Shown: positions 15,574 to 24,149, counted from the first letter of the stretch. The stretch: 64,000 nt of DNA from an uncultured Dehalococcoidia bacterium (GCA_951812625.1 CATOSP010000001.1:264065-328064); one strand, 5' to 3'. Notes: generated by a model not told the origin, from the sequence alone. A program made the numbers and translations.

Positions 15574-16527
15574 CTAATCTGCCAATGCCCGGTTTATCTT
15601 GCCGAGGGCGGTGAGGGTCCGGTCCAGGGATGCGTTCCTGTCGTCGCCGACCAGGATGGGCGAGGCCAGGACCTCGGTCGCGCCGCAGTCGAACAGTTCA
15701 TTGACCCGCTGCTCGAAGGCGTCCTCGCCGCCCCAGACGACCAGTCCATCGATCATGGCATCGCTCCAGGCAGCTTCCCGGGCCTCGGGGTAGCCTGCGG
15801 CAACGAGCATCCGGCGGTAGAAGGGCAGGCGGGGGTAGTTGCCGAACTGCTCCCGGAAGGCGGTGCGGACCTCGTCGAAGTTTTCGTGAACGCAGACCGG
15901 GGCGTGGGCAATCAATGGTGGCACGGGGCGTCCAGCGGCGTCTGCGCCTTTCTGCATGGCGGGCAGGGCAGAGTCGCGGAGATAGGCGCGTGGGCAGACC
16001 CAGCTTATCGCGCCGTCGGCCTCCGCGCCGCAAAGCTCGAAGGAACCGCTGCGCAGGGCCGATGCCATGACCGGTATGTCCAGTGGCCCGGCGATGGAGT
16101 CGTGGGCCTGGTAGTGGTCGCCGTCGAAGTCCACGGAGCCGGTCTGGAGCAACTGCTTGAGGATCTGAAGGTACTCGCGCAGGTGCCCCAGGGGAGAATC
16201 CATACGGATGCCCAGGGCCGCCATGCTGGGGCGGTGGCTGGGGCCAACCCCCACCCGGAGCCGTCCCGGGGCCAACTGGTCCACCACCTGGGCCTGTTGT
16301 GCTATCACCAGGGGATGGCGGGGGAAGGTGGGAACGATGGACGTGCCCATCTTGATGCTGCTGGTCTTCTCGGCCACCGACGCGAAGACGGTGAGGCTGT
16401 CGATGCGCGCCCCGCCGGTGGTCATCCACGCACCGCCGACTCCAAGCTCCTCAGCCCGCTGGATGGTGGCGTTGGCGTCCTGCGCCCTTGCGCCGGTCAC
16501 AGCAACCCCGATCAGTTTGCCGCTCAT
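15574..16527 (-). CDS. LLM-class flavin-dependent oxidoreductase
   Basis: 317 residues; bacterial-luciferase-like barrel. Family segments: AEELGVGGAWMT, TSIVPTFPRHPLVIAQQ, LAPGRLRVGVGPSHRP and LREYLQILKQLL. Uses FMN or F420; which cannot be read from sequence. It heads the operon with the aldo/keto reductase and HAD phosphatase. Only distantly like the two LLM proteins at 32-35 kb, which lack the TFPRHP segment. Confidence 0.88.
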   Translation of the reverse strand: MSGKLIGVAVTGARAQDANATIQRAEELGVGGAWMTTGGARIDSLTVFASVAEKTSSIKMGTSIVPTFPRHPLVIAQQAQVVDQLAPGRLRVGVGPSHRPSMAALGIRMDSPLGHLREYLQILKQLLQTGSVDFDGDHYQAHDSIAGPLDIPVMASALRSGSFELCGAEADGAISWVCPRAYLRDSALPAMQKGADAAGRPVPPLIAHAPVCVHENFDEVRTAFREQFGNYPRLPFYRRMLVAAGYPEAREAAWSDAMIDGLVVWGGEDAFEQRVNELFDCGATEVLASPILVGDDRNASLDRTLTALGKINRALAD

Positions 16528-16581
16528 GTCTTGACCTCACTCAACCTCGGGTATGTGTTATGGGACGAGTCTAACACACGA

Positions 16582-17067
16582 TTATGGCGTGGGGTTTTGC
16601 CGGCCAGGGAGGTCGTCCCATCTCGTAGAGCGCGCCCAGGATACCGAGTTTCCTGATGGCCTTGAGGGGAGTGATATCCAGTCTTCCAACTGCTCCCTGC
16701 TGACTTCCCGGATTTCACCAGACTGGTCAAGCCGTATCCTGATGTGCTCAGGGCCGATTTCTTCCACCCATGCCTTCTCATGCCGGTCCGTCAGCTCAAT
16801 GGGCGTTTCCTGGTCGAGAAAGCCGTGGGCCTTCCTGGTGAAGTGGGACCACCGGAAAACCGGCCCGTCAATTTTGTCTATATGCGGACGCAGGTATTTC
16901 AGACCCAGATGCACCGACGCATCCAGCACCTCAACGCCGGCCAGCCGCTCACCCGCCATGAAGTCCAGCATAGCGTTGTAGTCATGCCACACCGTTTCCG
17001 GTTCCTGAATTGACTCAACCAGATAAACGTAGGCCGCATCGGCGACGGCATCGTAGATGATTATCAT
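16582..17067 (-). CDS. DUF2283-like protein with C-terminal extension
   Basis: 161 residues from ATG 17067 (MIIIYDAV); GGGAAGG upstream supports this start over longer frames. Residues 1-55 follow the DUF2283 pattern (YDAVADAAYVYL, then AGVEVLDAS). The rest is a mixed region (FRWSHFTRKAHGFLDQETPIELTDRHEKAWVE) and a basic tail. It is the last gene of the long minus-strand run that starts at 21832. Function unknown. Confidence 0.65.
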   Translation of the reverse strand: MIIIYDAVADAAYVYLVESIQEPETVWHDYNAMLDFMAGERLAGVEVLDASVHLGLKYLRPHIDKIDGPVFRWSHFTRKAHGFLDQETPIELTDRHEKAWVEEIGPEHIRIRLDQSGEIREVSREQLEDWISLPSRPSGNSVSWARSTRWDDLPGRQNPTP

Positions 17068-17173
17068 TTCGCGCCTTCCCAAAAGCCGTAACGGGCAACG
17101 ACGGTCACAACGGCGATGCCCCAATCCTCGACACACCCCCTTGGTACGATGGAGTGCGTCCAGGACGGCGGGG

Positions 17174-17563
17174 TTAGGAAGGACGCTGGATTATCTCCAG
17201 GCTGACCTTATCCGGGGCCTCAACGAACATCACCTGGCTGCCGGAGGGCATCGTCCAGGGATCGCAGATGATGTTGGCCCCCGTGGACTTGAACTGCGCA
17301 AAGGCGGCCTGAATATCGTCGGTCTCGAAACCGAAGTGGTCAAGACCGTAACGTGGGTCAGTGGAGCCGGGCACCGGGTCTTCGCCCTCGGCCCTGCCGG
17401 ACACGGTAAGCAGGGTCTCTCCGTTCAGTTCGAGGGTATGGGATACCGTCGTGGACAGCGGGCGAGTGGAGGCGATTACCGCGCCGAAGTTGTCGACGTA
17501 GAACTTGGCCGCGTTGTCCGGGTCTTCGCTTCGCAGATGCAGGTGGTTGCAGATGAATTTCAC
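17174..17563 (-). CDS. VOC/glyoxalase-family protein
   Basis: 129 residues from GTG 17563, set by a strong GGAGGAAA seven bases before it. Two beta-alpha-beta-beta-beta units: first starting KFICNHLHLRSEDPDNAAKF, second YGLDHFGFETDDIQAAFAQF. Candidate metal ligands are the His of NHLHL and LDHFG and the Glu of SLEIIQ. Vicinal-oxygen-chelate enzymes isomerise, cleave or bind small molecules. Located between the NHL and DUF2283 genes in the UGSC gene run. Confidence 0.82.
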   Translation of the reverse strand: MKFICNHLHLRSEDPDNAAKFYVDNFGAVIASTRPLSTTVSHTLELNGETLLTVSGRAEGEDPVPGSTDPRYGLDHFGFETDDIQAAFAQFKSTGANIICDPWTMPSGSQVMFVEAPDKVSLEIIQRPS

Positions 17564-17615
17564 GAGATTTCCTCCAGAATGAATTGCCGGATTGAGGCGT
17601 CTTTCAGATTGCAAG

Positions 17616-18494
17616 CTAGGAGACCTTGCGGTACTTGAGGAGCCGCTGGCCCTCCAGGTTCTGGTTCACGTAGATGTCGCCCCGGGAGTCGAGCCAGACC
17701 GCGTGGGCGCCCACACCGCCGGGGCCTTCCCACCGGGCCAGCAACTCGCCATCAATGCTGAGGATGCTCATAAAGGCGTCTAACTCGGGGATGAACACGG
17801 TTTCGTCGTGGTCTATGTAGATATCGCAGGGGCGGGACAGGCCGGTCCACTGGGTCAGGTACTCACCCTCAGGGCCGAAAATCTGGATGCGGTTGTTCTC
17901 CCGGTCGGCAACGAATACCCGGCCGTCGGTGTGGACCCAGACCCCATGGGGCACGTGGAACTCCCCGCCCCCGGTCTTGCCCGGAGCGCCCCAGGAGAAT
18001 CGCAGTTCGCCGTCGCCGGAGAACTTGTGGACACGGGCGTTGCCGTAGCCGTCGGAGATGTACAGGTCTCCCTCCGGAGACATGGCCACGTCGCTGGGAC
18101 GGTGGAAGGGCCCGGCGGCCCGCTGCACGGTGTCCGAGGCGTTGCCCGACCAGCCGGTGTCGGAAGGCTGGTCCCACGTCCCGAGGGTCATCAGCAGGTT
18201 GCCGTCGGAGCTGTACTTCAGGACGACGTGGGAGTTGATGACCGGGAGGTAGATGTTCTCGTCACCATCAATGAACATGCCGTGGGCGGCGGTCAGGACG
18301 CCCTCGCCCCAAGAGGTGAGGTAGTTGCCGTCCCGGTCCAGCACTATCAGGGGATGGTCGCTGCGGTTGAACAGGTAGACTCGGTCCTGGGAGTCGGTAA
18401 CGATCCCGGTCTGGCCCAGGACCCAGCCGTCAGGCAGTTTCTCCCAGTCCTCCACCAGTTCATAGGTGTACTTTCCCGAACCAACGGTTGCCAT
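17616..18494 (-). CDS. NHL-repeat six-bladed propeller protein
   Basis: 292 residues from ATG 18494 with AGGAGGTC upstream. Successive NHL blades are visible: VTDSQDRVYLFNRSDHPLIV, HGMFIDGDENIYLP, SDVAMSPEGDLYISDGYGNARV, HGVWVHTDGRVFVADRENNR, CDIYIDHDETVFIPE. Resembles the peptidyl-alpha-hydroxyglycine lyase-like NHL proteins common in uncultured Chloroflexota. No signal peptide, so probably cytoplasmic. May bind ligand or partner proteins; enzymatic activity unproven. Confidence 0.87.
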   Translation of the reverse strand: MATVGSGKYTYELVEDWEKLPDGWVLGQTGIVTDSQDRVYLFNRSDHPLIVLDRDGNYLTSWGEGVLTAAHGMFIDGDENIYLPVINSHVVLKYSSDGNLLMTLGTWDQPSDTGWSGNASDTVQRAAGPFHRPSDVAMSPEGDLYISDGYGNARVHKFSGDGELRFSWGAPGKTGGGEFHVPHGVWVHTDGRVFVADRENNRIQIFGPEGEYLTQWTGLSRPCDIYIDHDETVFIPELDAFMSILSIDGELLARWEGPGGVGAHAVWLDSRGDIYVNQNLEGQRLLKYRKVS

Positions 18495-18526
18495 AATCGA
18501 GACCTCCTGATGCGCCTTTGGAAAAT

Positions 18527-18897
18527 CTAGCTCGCCTTTTGGCCAAGGACGATGTTCACCAATTCCTCTATGTCGGGAGGATAAGCGTCCAGGTCTTCCT
18601 GTTCCAACCAATCGTTGTAGAAGTTGCCGTGGCAGGATTGGGCAATGCCGAATGTAACCCTCACGAATGGATTATCGAATTGTTCGGCGAGGTCGAAGAC
18701 GGCGCGGCGCCTGTGGGCGTACCTACCATGGGGCAGGGCATAGCTGGCGCGGTAGGCCCTGATTGCGTGACTGGTTGCGCCCCACAGCTTCTCGCCCCCT
18801 GTACCAAGTCACCGGCGGCTATCTCTTGTCGAGCGTCGTCTATCAACTGGTGGGCCAGGCGGGTATGTTTCTCGGCCAGGGACTCGGCACTTTGCAT
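18527..18897 (-). pseudogene. Frameshifted PaREP1/HEPN-like protein
   Basis: The start (ATG 18897, MQSAESLAEKHTRLAHQLID) matches the two intact paralogues at 19995 and 20393. Aligned with them, one base is missing in the segment after TTCTCGCC (about 18800-18815). The rest of the homology, ending HGNFYNDWLEQEDLDAYPPD and VNIVLGQKAS, continues in another frame to the TAG at 18527. Either a real loss of function or an assembly error. Third member of a local three-copy family. Confidence 0.8.
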
Positions 18898-18910
18898 AAG
18901 TGAGTTCTCT

Positions 18911-19358
18911 CTATGAATGAGGCAGCCAAATAAGATTCGCGGAGAGATTACTCTCCTCAAGCTCGTAGATTTCCACATCATCGGGGACGAAGTGTCCGAA
19001 CCGTCGCACGTAGTACCCAACCGACGTCGCTGGATTGAGCTTGTCTACCTTTCCGGTTCCGGCATGAACAGCATCTTACGGTATGACTTTGGGGCCGCTA
19101 TGAAGTACAGCAAAGCTTCGTTAGCCGTGGCAGTTTAGCACTCGGACTGTTGCCTCCCTCAGTCCAACTGTAAGCCTTGCACTCGACCAACAGAGTGTCA
19201 CTGCCCCGGTCGAATTTGTGCGGTCTCTTCAGATGGCTGCTAATGCTGACCTCGACTTCGTAGTCAGGGAAAACATCTAACCCTTGCTGCCTAAGGTACT
19301 GCCCTACTCGCCGCTCGAAGTCGCGGCCCTTGGCCGGATTCTGGCTGTTGGTGGTCAT
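18911..19358 (-). pseudogene. Decayed PD-(D/E)xK nuclease-like gene, two frameshifts
   Basis: Start ATG 19358: KGRDFERRVGQYLRQQGLDV then DRGSDTLLVECKAYSW, which has the Asp and ExK spacing of a PD-(D/E)xK core. After NSPSAK the protein continues in a second frame (ATANEALLYFIAAPKSYRKM) and then a third (GYYVRRFGHFVPDDVEIYEL) to the TAG at 18911. Taken together this is about 148 residues, a normal size for a small nuclease. The long frames ending with sensible sequence argue for recent decay or sequencing indels. Confidence 0.75.
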
Positions 19359-19373
19359 ACGACGGTTCCCTTA

Positions 19374-19937
19374 TTAGCGAGTCAGCGCAGCCACTATCTG
19401 GCTCTCGGCGTCGGAGGCACGCTGCATTACTCCATCGGGCTTGAGGCCGCCCAGAGGGTGCTGGATTACGATGGGCTGGAACCCCTCGCGCCCCAGCATC
19501 CGGGCATGAAGGTGGGCCGAGTCGATGAACGGCCCGGTACAGACGACTACAGTGGGGATTCCCCGGTTCTCCAGGTTCATCGCGTCGTGCACACTGCACG
19601 AGGTGCAGGATCCTCAATCCGCGATGGCCGTCACCACGAAGTCGCACCTTGCAGCGAGGGTGTCGATGATGCCATCGGCGGCGGGACGGGAGTAGATGAA
19701 CTTGTCCATCATCAACGCGTCGGCAAGCTCAAACTTCTGGTCCAGCAACTCTCTTATGTCCAGCAGCAGGGCATCGGCGTTGCCCTTGCGGTTCCCCAGG
19801 AATCCGCCCACCTTCCCCTGAAGGCCAGCGAGCCTGTCTGCGGGACGCCACTTGTGTAGCGCCTCCTCGTCGATGGGCACGAGTATGTCCAACTCGCGCA
19901 ATCGCTCCTGGATTCCCGGGGCTGGCATTCTTACCAT
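19374..19937 (-). CDS. UGSC-family selenoprotein (in-frame UGA read as selenocysteine)
   Basis: 187 residues if the TGA at 19614-19616 is selenocysteine. The start ATG 19937 has GGAGGAAA five to six bases upstream. The N-terminal half ends FVVTAIAD; the next codons read Sec-GSCTSCSVHDAMNLE, the defining U/C-G-S-C motif of the UGSC family, and the frame continues without break to 19374 (MLGREGFQPIVIQHPLGG and on). A hairpin fitting a bacterial SECIS follows the UGA. Redox or thiol-linked chemistry is expected of the Sec/Cys pair, but no reaction is established. Without Sec decoding, two short products would result. Sits among HEPN-like genes and downstream of the 344-residue partner. Confidence 0.85.
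19585..19616 (-). promoter_or_regulatory. Candidate bSECIS element
   Basis: Twelve bases after the UGA, TCGTGCA-GTG-TGCACGA (19601-19585) forms a perfect 7-bp stem with a 3-base loop that begins with G, twenty bases from the UGA. This agrees with the distance and apical-loop G rules for bacterial SECIS elements bound by SelB. The hairpin lies wholly within the coding sequence. Confidence 0.7.
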
Positions 19938-19994
19938 TGTTTCCTCCAGATTCCTGTGTGCGTTTGATGTAAAGCCGCGGTGTTGTGCTGTGGG

Positions 19995-20372
19995 TTATGC
20001 GCCGTTATGGCTTAAGACGATGTTCACCAGTTCCTCGATGTCAGGGAGATACCTGTCAAGCTGCTCCTGTTCCAGCCAGTCGTTGTAGAAATTGCCGTGG
20101 CAGGACTCGGCGATGCCGAACGCCAGACGCACAGCCGGATTATCGAGCCGCTCCGCCAGGTCGATTACGGCCCGGCGGCGGTGGGCGTACTTCCCATGTG
20201 GCAGGTCATGGCTTGCACAATATGCCCGCAGTGCGTGCTGCGTCGCGCCCCACAGCTTCTCGCCGCCCTGGACGGTGTCTCCGGCGGCTATCTCACGCCG
20301 GGCGTCCTCCAGCAACTGGCCGGCCAGCCGGGTGTGTTTCTCGATTTCGGACTCTGTTCTCTGCATGGACAC
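19995..20372 (-). CDS. PaREP1/HEPN-like protein
   Basis: 125 residues from a GTG at 20372, or 123 from ATG 20366 (MQRTESE). All-helical. The segment AGDTVQGGEKLWGATQHALRAYCASHDLPHG followed by AHRRRAVIDLAERL has the GD-(x)-EKLWGA and downstream His of the PaREP1 family, a HEPN-related group. The C-terminal HGNFYNDWLEQEQLDRYLPD is shared by the three local paralogues. Twenty bases after the 20393-20764 copy, 57 bases before the selenoprotein. Role in the UGSC gene run unknown. Confidence 0.8.
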   Translation of the reverse strand: MSMQRTESEIEKHTRLAGQLLEDARREIAAGDTVQGGEKLWGATQHALRAYCASHDLPHGKYAHRRRAVIDLAERLDNPAVRLAFGIAESCHGNFYNDWLEQEQLDRYLPDIEELVNIVLSHNGA

Positions 20373-20392
20373 TTGCAGGGTTGTGCGGCGGA

Positions 20393-20764
20393 CTATTCGG
20401 CCTTCTGGTCAAGGACAATATTCACCAGCTCCTCAATGACTGGGAGATACCTGTCAAGCTGCTCCTGTTCCAGCCAGTCGTTGTAGAAATTGCCGTGGCA
20501 GGACTCAGCCACGGCATAGGCTGCATCCAGGAATTGGCTGTTGAGCTGCCTTGCGATCCCAAAGAAGGCACGGCGGCGGTGATTAGTTCTCCCGTGGGGC
20601 AAATCGTAGCTGGCGCAGTATGCCTTGAGCGCATGATTGGTCGCTCCCCACAGCTTTTCGCCGCCCTGGACGGTGTCTCCTGCGACTATTTCACGCCGGG
20701 CGTCCTCCATCGACTGGCGGGCTAGGCGGGTGTGCTTCTCTTGTTCTGACTCTGTTCTATGCAT
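20393..20764 (-). CDS. PaREP1/HEPN-like protein, paralogue
   Basis: 123 residues, more than half identical to the copy at 19995-20372 (EKHTRLAR, GDTVQGGEKLWGAT, CHGNFYNDWLEQEQLDRYLP). The middle differs (RTNHRRRAFFGIARQLNSQF), suggesting divergence after duplication. The ATG follows the stop of the 344-residue gene by 33 bases. Probably cotranscribed with it. Confidence 0.8.
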   Translation of the reverse strand: MHRTESEQEKHTRLARQSMEDARREIVAGDTVQGGEKLWGATNHALKAYCASYDLPHGRTNHRRRAFFGIARQLNSQFLDAAYAVAESCHGNFYNDWLEQEQLDRYLPVIEELVNIVLDQKAE

Positions 20765-20797
20765 GGACGTGGCTCTTCAAATGGGGGCAGACCTGCA

Positions 20798-21832
20798 CTA
20801 GGGGAGCTGAATTTTCCTCATCACCAGGCGGGAACCCCAACCGGGAACGTAGGCGGAATGGGGGCCGCCAGGACCGCCGGCTACCATGACGTTTATGTCC
20901 TCGGGTCGGCGCACCACCGGCACCCGCTGGGAATCGTCGGATGGGTCAATGAACTTGGGCCAGAGGAAGCCCCGCTGTGAGTCTCCTTGGGGCGGGCCAC
21001 CCCTGCGGAGCATGGACACCGGCTTGCGGGCGTGCTCGAAAAGGAATGAGCGTACGTCCCGCTTGTTCCACCCGTTCTGGTTGAGCATCCGGGCGTGTTC
21101 CGGCCCCAGCACCACAAGAGTGCTGCCCATGACGTACATCTGCACATTGCCGAGAGTGCACATGGAGTCGGCCAGAACGGTAAGGAAATCCCTCGGCTCG
21201 GCCGCGTGGTACATGATGTTGTGGGGCGCCTCGCCCGGGAACACCGCAACAGTACTGTCCCCAGGGTCGAACCCAGCCTCGACGTGGAAGGGTTCCCAGG
21301 GGTTGGCGTCCTCGAACTCGGCCACGCAGTAGGTGTAAGCGCCCGGATGCCCAAAGGTGGACTTGTTGCTCTCTCCCGGAATCGCGCCGCCGATGTTGAC
21401 CAGCACCAGCTTGACTGCCCGGCCGATGGTCGCGTTGGCCCGCCAGCCCTGCCCGAAGCAGTTGTACCCGGAGTTGATCTTCAACTCCCGGGAGAGGGGT
21501 CCGTTGACGATCACCAGCGGAGTGTGGATTCCGGTGGAACACTGGACGCCGCGCAGGTTGAAACGGTCGTCCAGCATGGCCTCGATGGCAGTGATGACCA
21601 CAGGCATGTGCTCCGGGAGGCAGCCGGCCATGACCGCGTTGGTGGCTATCCGCTCTACGGTGGCCTTTCCTCCCAGTGGAGGGATCTCGCCGATGACTTC
21701 TCCCGGGTCCCGTTGGGTGTATTCGACGAACCGGCGGACCAGGTCTTGAGAGGGAGGCACGACGGGTAGCCCGTCGGTCCAGCCGGACTCGAACATCAAC
21801 TCGATGGCATCTGAAACAGACTGTGTGACCAT
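20798..21832 (-). CDS. Conserved protein found with UGSC proteins, function unknown
   Basis: 344 residues, first gene of the minus-strand run. Recognisable segments: FESGWTDGLPVVPPS, AVMAGCLPEHMPVVITAIEAM with a conserved Cys, GVQCSTGIHTPLVIVNGP, and GRAVKLVLVNIGGAIPGES. This type of protein recurs beside UGSC-motif proteins, and the Cys of AGCLP could work with the Sec of the UGSC protein; that pairing is inference. No signal peptide or membrane segment. The upstream region carries an operator-like direct repeat. Confidence 0.7.
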   Translation of the reverse strand: MVTQSVSDAIELMFESGWTDGLPVVPPSQDLVRRFVEYTQRDPGEVIGEIPPLGGKATVERIATNAVMAGCLPEHMPVVITAIEAMLDDRFNLRGVQCSTGIHTPLVIVNGPLSRELKINSGYNCFGQGWRANATIGRAVKLVLVNIGGAIPGESNKSTFGHPGAYTYCVAEFEDANPWEPFHVEAGFDPGDSTVAVFPGEAPHNIMYHAAEPRDFLTVLADSMCTLGNVQMYVMGSTLVVLGPEHARMLNQNGWNKRDVRSFLFEHARKPVSMLRRGGPPQGDSQRGFLWPKFIDPSDDSQRVPVVRRPEDINVMVAGGPGGPHSAYVPGWGSRLVMRKIQLP

Positions 21833-21882
21833 GACCTATCCAAATGAATCAGGCGGCTATCCCGCCATCTGGGAAACGTGAG

Positions 21883-21905
21883 CACGTATACATACACGTA
21901 TACAT
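21883..21905 (-). promoter_or_regulatory. Direct-repeat operator upstream of the UGSC gene run
   Basis: CACGTATACAT at 21883-21893 and again at 21895-21905, one base apart, each containing the palindrome GTATAC. The 12-base period places both sites near one face of the helix, about 50-75 bases ahead of the ATG at 21832. Likely a transcription-factor site for the whole run. Confidence 0.5.
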
Positions 21906-21997
21906 GGAAGAGGGGCCAAAGGGAGTGTAAGTCCGGCCTCCAAGCCTGTCAACGCGACCCCGCCGTCCGGTGACTCAGAGCGGGTTCAAGTGGCGGA

Positions 21998-23641
21998 TCA
22001 GATGTCGTGCCCCTGGGCGGTCAGGACGATCATCTCCAGGACTTCGTAGCTGGAAATGGATCCTATGAACTCGTTGGTTTCCCTGTCTGCCACCGGCAGT
22101 ACGGTCAGCGAATTCTCCGTCATTCGCTGCAACGCATCTTCCACAAACTCGTCGGAGTAGGCATTGGGCGTGTTCTGGCGCAGGACGCTGCCGAGCGTGG
22201 TACGTTCCCACTCGTTGCGGGGGAGGTAGCGCAACATGCTCAACGACACTATCCCAACCAATTTACGCTGCTCGACAACCACGTAGTCGTGCTGTTCGGG
22301 CATCAGCCAGTTTTCGGTAAAGGTCTTGACCGTTATTGACGACTCCGGGTAGGTCCGGGACCGGTCAAGTATATCCTGTACCCTGATTTCCTCCAGCGCA
22401 AAGCGGTCTATCGCAGGCGGCAGGTCTTCGTTGGCAACGGCTTCAGCGTGCTCCACCCTTCGGAGCGCGAGGCTGATGCCCATCGGAGTAAGCAGGATGT
22501 AAACCAACATGACCACCACAAGCAGGGAGAAAATCCCCTTGTCAATGGCTCCGGAGTGCAGTAGCAGGAGCAGCAGCGCGACCTCTGCCACTCCCTTGGC
22601 CATCAGACCCGCGGCTATGGCGAAGGGGGCTTCGAGGCGGGTGACATAGGCACTGAGGAATGACGCGGCAAATTTACCGGCCATGGGCACCAGGGCCAAC
22701 ACCACAATGGTCTCAGGCGGCAACTTCAGGAAGTCCAGGCTCAGGTGCAGGCCCACGGACGCGAAGAACAGTGGAACGAAGAACCCTTCGGCGGTGCTTC
22801 TCAGCCCCGGCATGATGTCGCGTCGCACCTGGTAGGGGAGCATGGAGAGGGCAGCGCCGAAGAGCAACGCTCCGATGGAGCCATGAAGTCCGGCCTCTTC
22901 GGCCCCCACAACCACCAGGAAAAGCCCTCCCAGCAACAGCCCAAAGGAAAGCTGCGGTACCCGAAGGAAGCGATGGAGCAGGACGATTCCCCGGGGAATC
23001 AGCTTGGTGGAAATGAACCATGTGGCTATGGCAAATCCGATAATTTCCGCCAGTACGATTACCACGGAGAGAACGGTTATCTCCTGGCCGTGACCTTCTG
23101 CGTAGAATTCTTCGCTCACGGCAAACCCTACTATGAACAGGGCGATCAGCTCGGCGATTACCACGGCGGTGAACATCTGGATACCCAGGGGCTCTTTGAG
23201 GCGCCCCTGGTCAATCAGCACCTTGGCGACTACGCCCAGGCTCGACAGTGCGAGTACCCCGGACAACCCCAGGGCCTGGGTAAAGTTGAGCCCCAACTGC
23301 AGATCGAAGAAGTAGTCTGTAGTAACGACCAGGGACACTGCCATCGATATGGCCACGGACAATGTGGAGGCGAGGAAGAGGCGGCCGCGCATCGCCGACA
23401 GGAAGCCCGATATGTCCAGTTCCTCCAGGCCAATGAGGAAGAAGAAGATGAAGATGCCCATCGTCAGGACAAGCTCGACGTCGATGCTCGACTCGACCAG
23501 CCCGGTTACGGGACCGAGGATTACCCCGGTAAAGGCGTACGCGATGATCGAGTTCAGGCCAAACCGTTTGAATATGCCTTCCAGCAGTTTGGCAACGACG
23601 ATGAGGATACCAACTGAAAAAAGAGCGGTATGAATTTCCAC
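21998..23641 (-). CDS. CPA2-type cation/proton antiporter (Kef-like) with CBS domains
   Basis: 547 residues from GTG 23641, chosen because GGAGGAGG lies eight bases upstream; a longer frame has Gly-rich non-conserved sequence. Residues 1-380 hold about 12 membrane segments with NSIIAYAFTGVILGPVTG, FFLIGLEELD and GLSGVLALSSLGVVAKVL of monovalent cation:proton antiporter-2 proteins. Residues 400-540 contain a tandem CBS pair (ILDRSRTYPESSITVKTF; LQRMTENSLTVLPVADR). CBS pairs usually bind nucleotides and gate transport. Inner-membrane ion and pH homeostasis. Monocistronic. Confidence 0.9.
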   Translation of the reverse strand: MEIHTALFSVGILIVVAKLLEGIFKRFGLNSIIAYAFTGVILGPVTGLVESSIDVELVLTMGIFIFFFLIGLEELDISGFLSAMRGRLFLASTLSVAISMAVSLVVTTDYFFDLQLGLNFTQALGLSGVLALSSLGVVAKVLIDQGRLKEPLGIQMFTAVVIAELIALFIVGFAVSEEFYAEGHGQEITVLSVVIVLAEIIGFAIATWFISTKLIPRGIVLLHRFLRVPQLSFGLLLGGLFLVVVGAEEAGLHGSIGALLFGAALSMLPYQVRRDIMPGLRSTAEGFFVPLFFASVGLHLSLDFLKLPPETIVVLALVPMAGKFAASFLSAYVTRLEAPFAIAAGLMAKGVAEVALLLLLLHSGAIDKGIFSLLVVVMLVYILLTPMGISLALRRVEHAEAVANEDLPPAIDRFALEEIRVQDILDRSRTYPESSITVKTFTENWLMPEQHDYVVVEQRKLVGIVSLSMLRYLPRNEWERTTLGSVLRQNTPNAYSDEFVEDALQRMTENSLTVLPVADRETNEFIGSISSYEVLEMIVLTAQGHDI

Positions 23642-24149
23642 TCCCGAACCTCCTCCCCAACCACCTTTACCAACAGGCGGCGCTGCCGAAAAACGATGCA
23701 AAGACCGGGGCCGCCCGCAAGCCTCAGCGGACTACCCCGGTTTCTCGAGGTCTGATACCCAAGCTCAATATGAAACGAGGCCAAGACCGGTAGCGGCAGG
23801 TACAAAGCAATCATGCCGAGGGTGGCCCACGGGTGTCAATGGGTTATGTTAACGCTAATGCGCAAAGTGGTAGAAAGAAACCAGGGCCCAGAGATACATG
23901 CGCACTGGTTACGACGAACGGTGGGTAGCGTTCCACTCCAGTTAGTCTCTGTGTAGATGGACGTGACCGGCAGAAGGTCCTCAATCAGGGGTTTCACGGC
24001 ATCCCGATTTCTCAGGAATGTCGGGCGGTTGGACCACCTGAATTTCCGCTCTATCGTCGACCGGGCGGCTCCTTGTAAGGCCTTGGGGCCGCGTGTAGAA
24101 TTGGCCCAATTCTCCCCAGACTCCCTCAACCTTACTATGGAGGGCCGCT
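23642..24149 (+). other. Intergenic, 508 bases
   Basis: Divergent promoter region between the antiporter and the GlcG-like gene. A minus-strand frame at 23836-24129 has plausible residue composition but no Shine-Dalgarno sequence or recognisable motif, and I do not call it. No clear promoter boxes. Confidence 0.4.

Noticed and set aside
23836-24129. A 97-codon minus-strand frame between the antiporter and GlcG genes
   Set aside because: Composition is plausible, but there is no Shine-Dalgarno sequence, motif or context; possibly a gene remnant, not callable.
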